A stretch of 8,298 nucleotides of DNA. It comes from Syntrophaceae bacterium. Lineage in GTDB: Bacteria; Desulfobacterota; Syntrophia; Syntrophales; UBA2185. The position numbers were made by a program, and so were the translations under genes. Under the pieces are notes generated by a model. It was not told the DNA's origin and made no database searches. It saw only the letters and a program-made list of their open reading frames with translations. Positions 6,309 through 8,298 of this stretch are shown piece by piece. How positions within the stretch are numbered: position 1 is the stretch's first letter; the number at the start of each line of letters is the position of its first letter. Location of the stretch: contig DNUI01000005.1 in the NCBI GenBank assembly GCA_003508565.1, positions 1 through 8,298 on the forward strand, given 5' to 3'.

Positions 6309-7074
6309 AAGCAGCTATGTTTGCAGTGATGACATGATACTCAGGTTCTGTGCACATACCAAAAAAGGATACACAAATATTCCCGTGAGAATACCTTCTG
6401 ATACACCCCACTATAAAGATCATCGTCAGCGTTTGAAGAATAAATTTTCTATCTCAGGTGTCGATGCATTCCATGATTATGAGGTATTAGAGCTTCTCCT
6501 TTCCTATGCAATCCCGCAAAAAGACGTTAAACCTCTGGCGAAAGACCTTTTGAAAATGTTCGGTTCCCTCAAGAGCGTCATGGATGCAAGTATACGTGAT
6601 CTGGAAGGGATAAACGGCGTAGGCACGCATACGGCGGTTCTGATCAAACTTGTAAAGGACATGGGGTCTTTGTACCTCAAAGAAAAGGCGAAAGAAAAGC
6701 CGCAGCTTACATGCACAAGAGAGCTCCTGGATTATTGCAGGACTTCCATGGGTGGACTGAAGGTGGAGCGGTTTTGTGTAATTTACCTGGACTCCCAGAA
6801 CAGAATCACGGGTATGGAAACCATTCAGGAAGGTATTGTAAATCAAGCCGTTGTATATCCGAGAAAAGTACTGGAAAATGCGCTGGAACAAAAGGCCTCG
6901 GCTATTATACTAGTCCATAATCATCCTTCGGGCCATGTAAAACCTTCCGATGCAGATATCCGCTTAACAAAAACTATCCAGGACACGGCGAGGATACTGG
7001 ATATCCTTGTCCACGATCACGTCATTGTTGGAGAAAACAGGTTTTTTAGTTTTCGTGAAGAGGGATTGATGTAA
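6301..7074 (+). CDS. radC: RadC family protein (JAB1/MPN metalloprotease-like fold)
   Basis: RadC-type protein (UPF0758) of about 257 residues. It has an N-terminal helix-hairpin-helix region (LEGINGVG, about residues 101-108 from the ATG at 6301) and a C-terminal JAMM-type domain with the zinc motif HNHPSG...SDAD (His206, His208, Ser216, Asp219), preceded by GMETIQEG and AVVYPRKV. Despite its name, a direct role in DNA repair is not established for the family. Conserved similarity begins only at HYKDHRQRL (about residue 37), so the N-terminus is unusually long. Starts considered are GTG 6292, ATG 6301 (GGTGG 5 nt upstream), ATG 6334 and GTG 6385; none has a strong site, and the first two lie inside a self-complementary element. 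The gene ends one base from the convergent M50 gene. Confidence 0.92.
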   Translation: MKESSYVCSDDMILRFCAHTKKGYTNIPVRIPSDTPHYKDHRQRLKNKFSISGVDAFHDYEVLELLLSYAIPQKDVKPLAKDLLKMFGSLKSVMDASIRDLEGINGVGTHTAVLIKLVKDMGSLYLKEKAKEKPQLTCTRELLDYCRTSMGGLKVERFCVIYLDSQNRITGMETIQEGIVNQAVVYPRKVLENALEQKASAIILVHNHPSGHVKPSDADIRLTKTIQDTARILDILVHDHVIVGENRFFSFREEGLM

Positions 7075-7075
7075 A

Positions 7076-7939
7076 TCAGAACGGCACAGGCGTAAAGGTC
7101 ATGACAAATACCGATAATGTGAGCCAGCCGATAACCTTCCTTTTTCTGTCCAGCGGTATCCAGTCATATACAACCGGCGGATGGTTTAATCCCATAACAT
7201 ACAAAATGCCTGCCCATATAAGCCAGCCGATCCAGCCGCTAATGCCGACTACCACGAGAGCAGCTATGATAACCTTCGCCACAACCCGCTGTTTCGGACC
7301 AATAACCGCATACGCGACATGGCCACCATCAAGCTGACCTACGGGTAGCAGATTCAAACAGGTAACCAGCAGACCAATCCATCCAGAAAACGCTATGGGG
7401 TGAAGAATAAGATTTACATCATCGGGTAAAAATCCATGAACCATCCAATTCATACCGGAAAAGAGAATTGATGAGCCAAGATTAATGCCCGAATCAACCG
7501 TTTCGTACCTGATTTCTGAGAGCCATAGACCTGCCAACAGGACCGGAATTGTCACGCACATACCTGCAAGAGGACCGGCAGCCCCTATGTCTAAAAGGAT
7601 ACGACGGTCCATAATAGGGGATTTCATCTTGATGAATGCCCCAAAAGTGCCTATAAAAGACGGTGCTGGTATGAAGTACGGAAGCGTCACATCGATGTTG
7701 TGTTTCCTGGACATGAAATAATGGCCGAATTCATGAGCCCCCAGAATCATGAGAAGAGTAAAAGAAAAAGGTATTCCTTTCCAAATCATTAAGGGATTGT
7801 CAAGCAGGTTGACCCCCTGCTGTAAGGCTCCAGCGATAAGAGTGCTTAAAAGAGTAATCAAGAAGAGAAAAAAATGAAGATACGGAAATCCTTTCTTTTT
7901 TTCATCTGCATCCAAATTAGTCAATGGCGGATTATTCAA
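7076..7939 (-). CDS. Site-2 protease family (M50) membrane metalloprotease
   Basis: A polytopic membrane zinc protease of the M50 superfamily; members cleave within or near membranes, often in signalling, and the substrate here is unknown. From the TTG at 7939 it has 287 residues and about six hydrophobic segments (roughly 18-38, 55-75, 115-140, 180-198, 218-247, 268-284). The zinc motif HEFGH is at 69-73 inside the second segment, and the third ligand lies in NLLPVGQLDGGH (Asp204). There is no PDZ domain between the motifs, so it resembles the compact soil- and plant-type S2P relatives rather than RseP. No ATG occurs before codon 51 and an in-frame stop lies 10 codons upstream of the TTG, so a TTG start (7939, or 7924 or 7915) is needed. 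No good ribosome-binding site is seen. It is convergent with radC. Confidence 0.88.
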   Translation of the reverse strand: MNNPPLTNLDADEKKKGFPYLHFFLFLITLLSTLIAGALQQGVNLLDNPLMIWKGIPFSFTLLMILGAHEFGHYFMSRKHNIDVTLPYFIPAPSFIGTFGAFIKMKSPIMDRRILLDIGAAGPLAGMCVTIPVLLAGLWLSEIRYETVDSGINLGSSILFSGMNWMVHGFLPDDVNLILHPIAFSGWIGLLVTCLNLLPVGQLDGGHVAYAVIGPKQRVVAKVIIAALVVVGISGWIGWLIWAGILYVMGLNHPPVVYDWIPLDRKRKVIGWLTLSVFVMTFTPVPF

Positions 7940-7968
7940 AACACTAACTGTACCTGTAAAGTCCTTTT

Positions 7969-8061
7969 ATGCTCCATTACAATGATGAACACATCTGCAA
8001 ACCTTGCCTTGCATGCAAGGTGGAGGGGGAAAACGGGGAGATCTGCATAACAACGGTATGA
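7969..8061 (+). CDS. Candidate 30-residue cysteine-rich small protein
   Basis: ATG at 7969 opens a 30-codon frame closed by TGA at 8059-8061. The peptide is hydrophilic and acidic after the first third and has cysteines at 10, 13, 16 and 26 (C-x2-C-x2-C-x9-C), a spacing that could bind a metal ion or iron-sulfur cluster. Nothing known was recognised. For: the cysteine spacing, the balanced protein-like composition compared with the other frames, and a hairpin 13 nt after the stop with a T-rich tail on this strand. Against: the length, no clear ribosome-binding site, and an in-frame TAA at 7957-7959 ruling out a longer form. It lies 29 nt from the divergent M50 start. It could be a remnant of a larger gene or chance. 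Confidence 0.35.
   Translation: MLHYNDEHICKPCLACKVEGENGEICITTV
8007..8020. repeat. Perfect 14-nt palindrome
   Basis: CCTTGCATGCAAGG is its own reverse complement. It sits inside the small cysteine-rich ORF and encodes part of its CxxCxxC stretch. An overlapping arm pair, ACCTTGC (8001-8007) and GCAAGGT (8015-8021), gives an alternative fold. A dyad operator for the divergent M50 gene is conceivable, but coding constraint and chance are equally possible. Confidence 0.4.
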
Positions 8062-8068
8062 TTAAGCT

Positions 8069-8094
8069 AAAAAAGGGATCATAAAATGACCCCT
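8069..8094 (-). terminator. Rho-independent terminator of the HU/IHF gene, possibly bidirectional
   Basis: Reading the minus strand, AGGGG-TCAT and ATGA-CCCT type arms (8074-8082 with 8086-8094, one A/C mismatch) enclose a TTT loop and are followed directly by six T residues (complement of 8069-8074), a classic intrinsic terminator about 67 nt after the HU/IHF stop. On the plus strand the same hairpin is followed by the T-rich CTATATTTTA type tail, so it could also end a transcript through 7969-8061. Confidence 0.75.
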
Positions 8095-8160
8095 ATATTT
8101 TAGCGTTATTCTATTTATCAATTTCTGTAGATTATAGTTTATCGATAACGAATGGATGCA

Positions 8161-8298
8161 CTACGCCTTACCATCAACTCTCGCCTTAAGTTCTTTACCG
8201 ACTTTGAAAAAAGGCAGCTTCTTGGGAGCAACTCTGATATTCTTCCCAGTTTTAGGATTTCTGCCGGTGTAGGCCATATAATTCCTTACAACAAAACT
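8161..8298 (-). CDS. HU/IHF family DNA-binding protein, C-terminal part (runs off right edge)
   Basis: The last 45 codons of a small histone-like nucleoid protein that binds and bends DNA as a dimer. The translated end contains the signature TGRNPKTGKNI, the beta-arm turn that enters the DNA minor groove, followed by VAPKKLPFFKVGKELKARVDG, the typical C-terminal strand and helix, then TAG at 8161-8163. HU and IHF-type subunits cannot be separated from this fragment; the PKKLPFFKVGKEL style is what I associate with Desulfobacterota proteins. The N-terminal dimerisation helices lie outside the window. It is followed by the intrinsic terminator at 8069-8094, so it is probably the last gene of its transcript. 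Confidence 0.93.
   Translation of the reverse strand, partial: SFVVRNYMAYTGRNPKTGKNIRVAPKKLPFFKVGKELKARVDGKA

Noticed and set aside
6487..6891. 134-residue minus-strand ORF
   Set aside because: It lies fully opposite the conserved radC coding region, and its product shows no recognisable domain.

Overview
The window is ordinary bacterial chromosome with moderate GC, densely coding and mostly on the minus strand. The gene order xerC-hslV-hslU-argB, the miaB-DUF151 pair and the style of the HU/IHF protein at the right edge suggest Desulfobacterota (the former Deltaproteobacteria, possibly near Syntrophia). This is inference from gene order and protein character; no 16S or other firm marker is present.

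Layout, left to right. Positions 1-3301 hold a minus-strand cluster read right to left: tyrosine recombinase (xerC), protease subunit hslV, its ATPase hslU, and the first 88 codons of argB, which runs off the left edge. Positions 3302-3570 are a gene-free gap with two related palindromes that look like REP-type repeats, and a very short SD-preceded ORF. Positions 3571-5414 hold a bifunctional-nuclease (DUF151) gene overlapping the end of miaB, both minus. An AT-rich divergent promoter region (5415-5573) separates miaB from the plus-strand iron superoxide dismutase gene sodB (5574-6167). Next comes radC (plus, about 6301-7074), whose ribosome-binding region lies in a strongly self-complementary sequence with two mutually exclusive hairpins. 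radC meets a minus-strand site-2-protease-family gene (7076-7939) tail to tail with one base between them. The right end has a candidate 30-residue cysteine-rich plus-strand ORF (7969-8061), a hairpin usable as a terminator in both directions, and the C-terminal 45 codons of an HU/IHF-family gene (minus, runs off the right edge).

The genes are mainly housekeeping: chromosome dimer resolution (XerC), ATP-dependent proteolysis (HslUV), arginine synthesis (ArgB), tRNA modification (MiaB), oxidative defence (SodB), a nucleoid protein (HU/IHF) and membrane proteolysis (M50). I see no complete mobile element, CRISPR array, tRNA or rRNA, and no convincing new multi-gene system. The most unusual signals are the cysteine-rich mini-ORF with its adjacent hairpin, the alternating hairpins over the radC start, the paired palindromes before xerC, and the TTG starts of miaB and the M50 gene (possibly xerC too).
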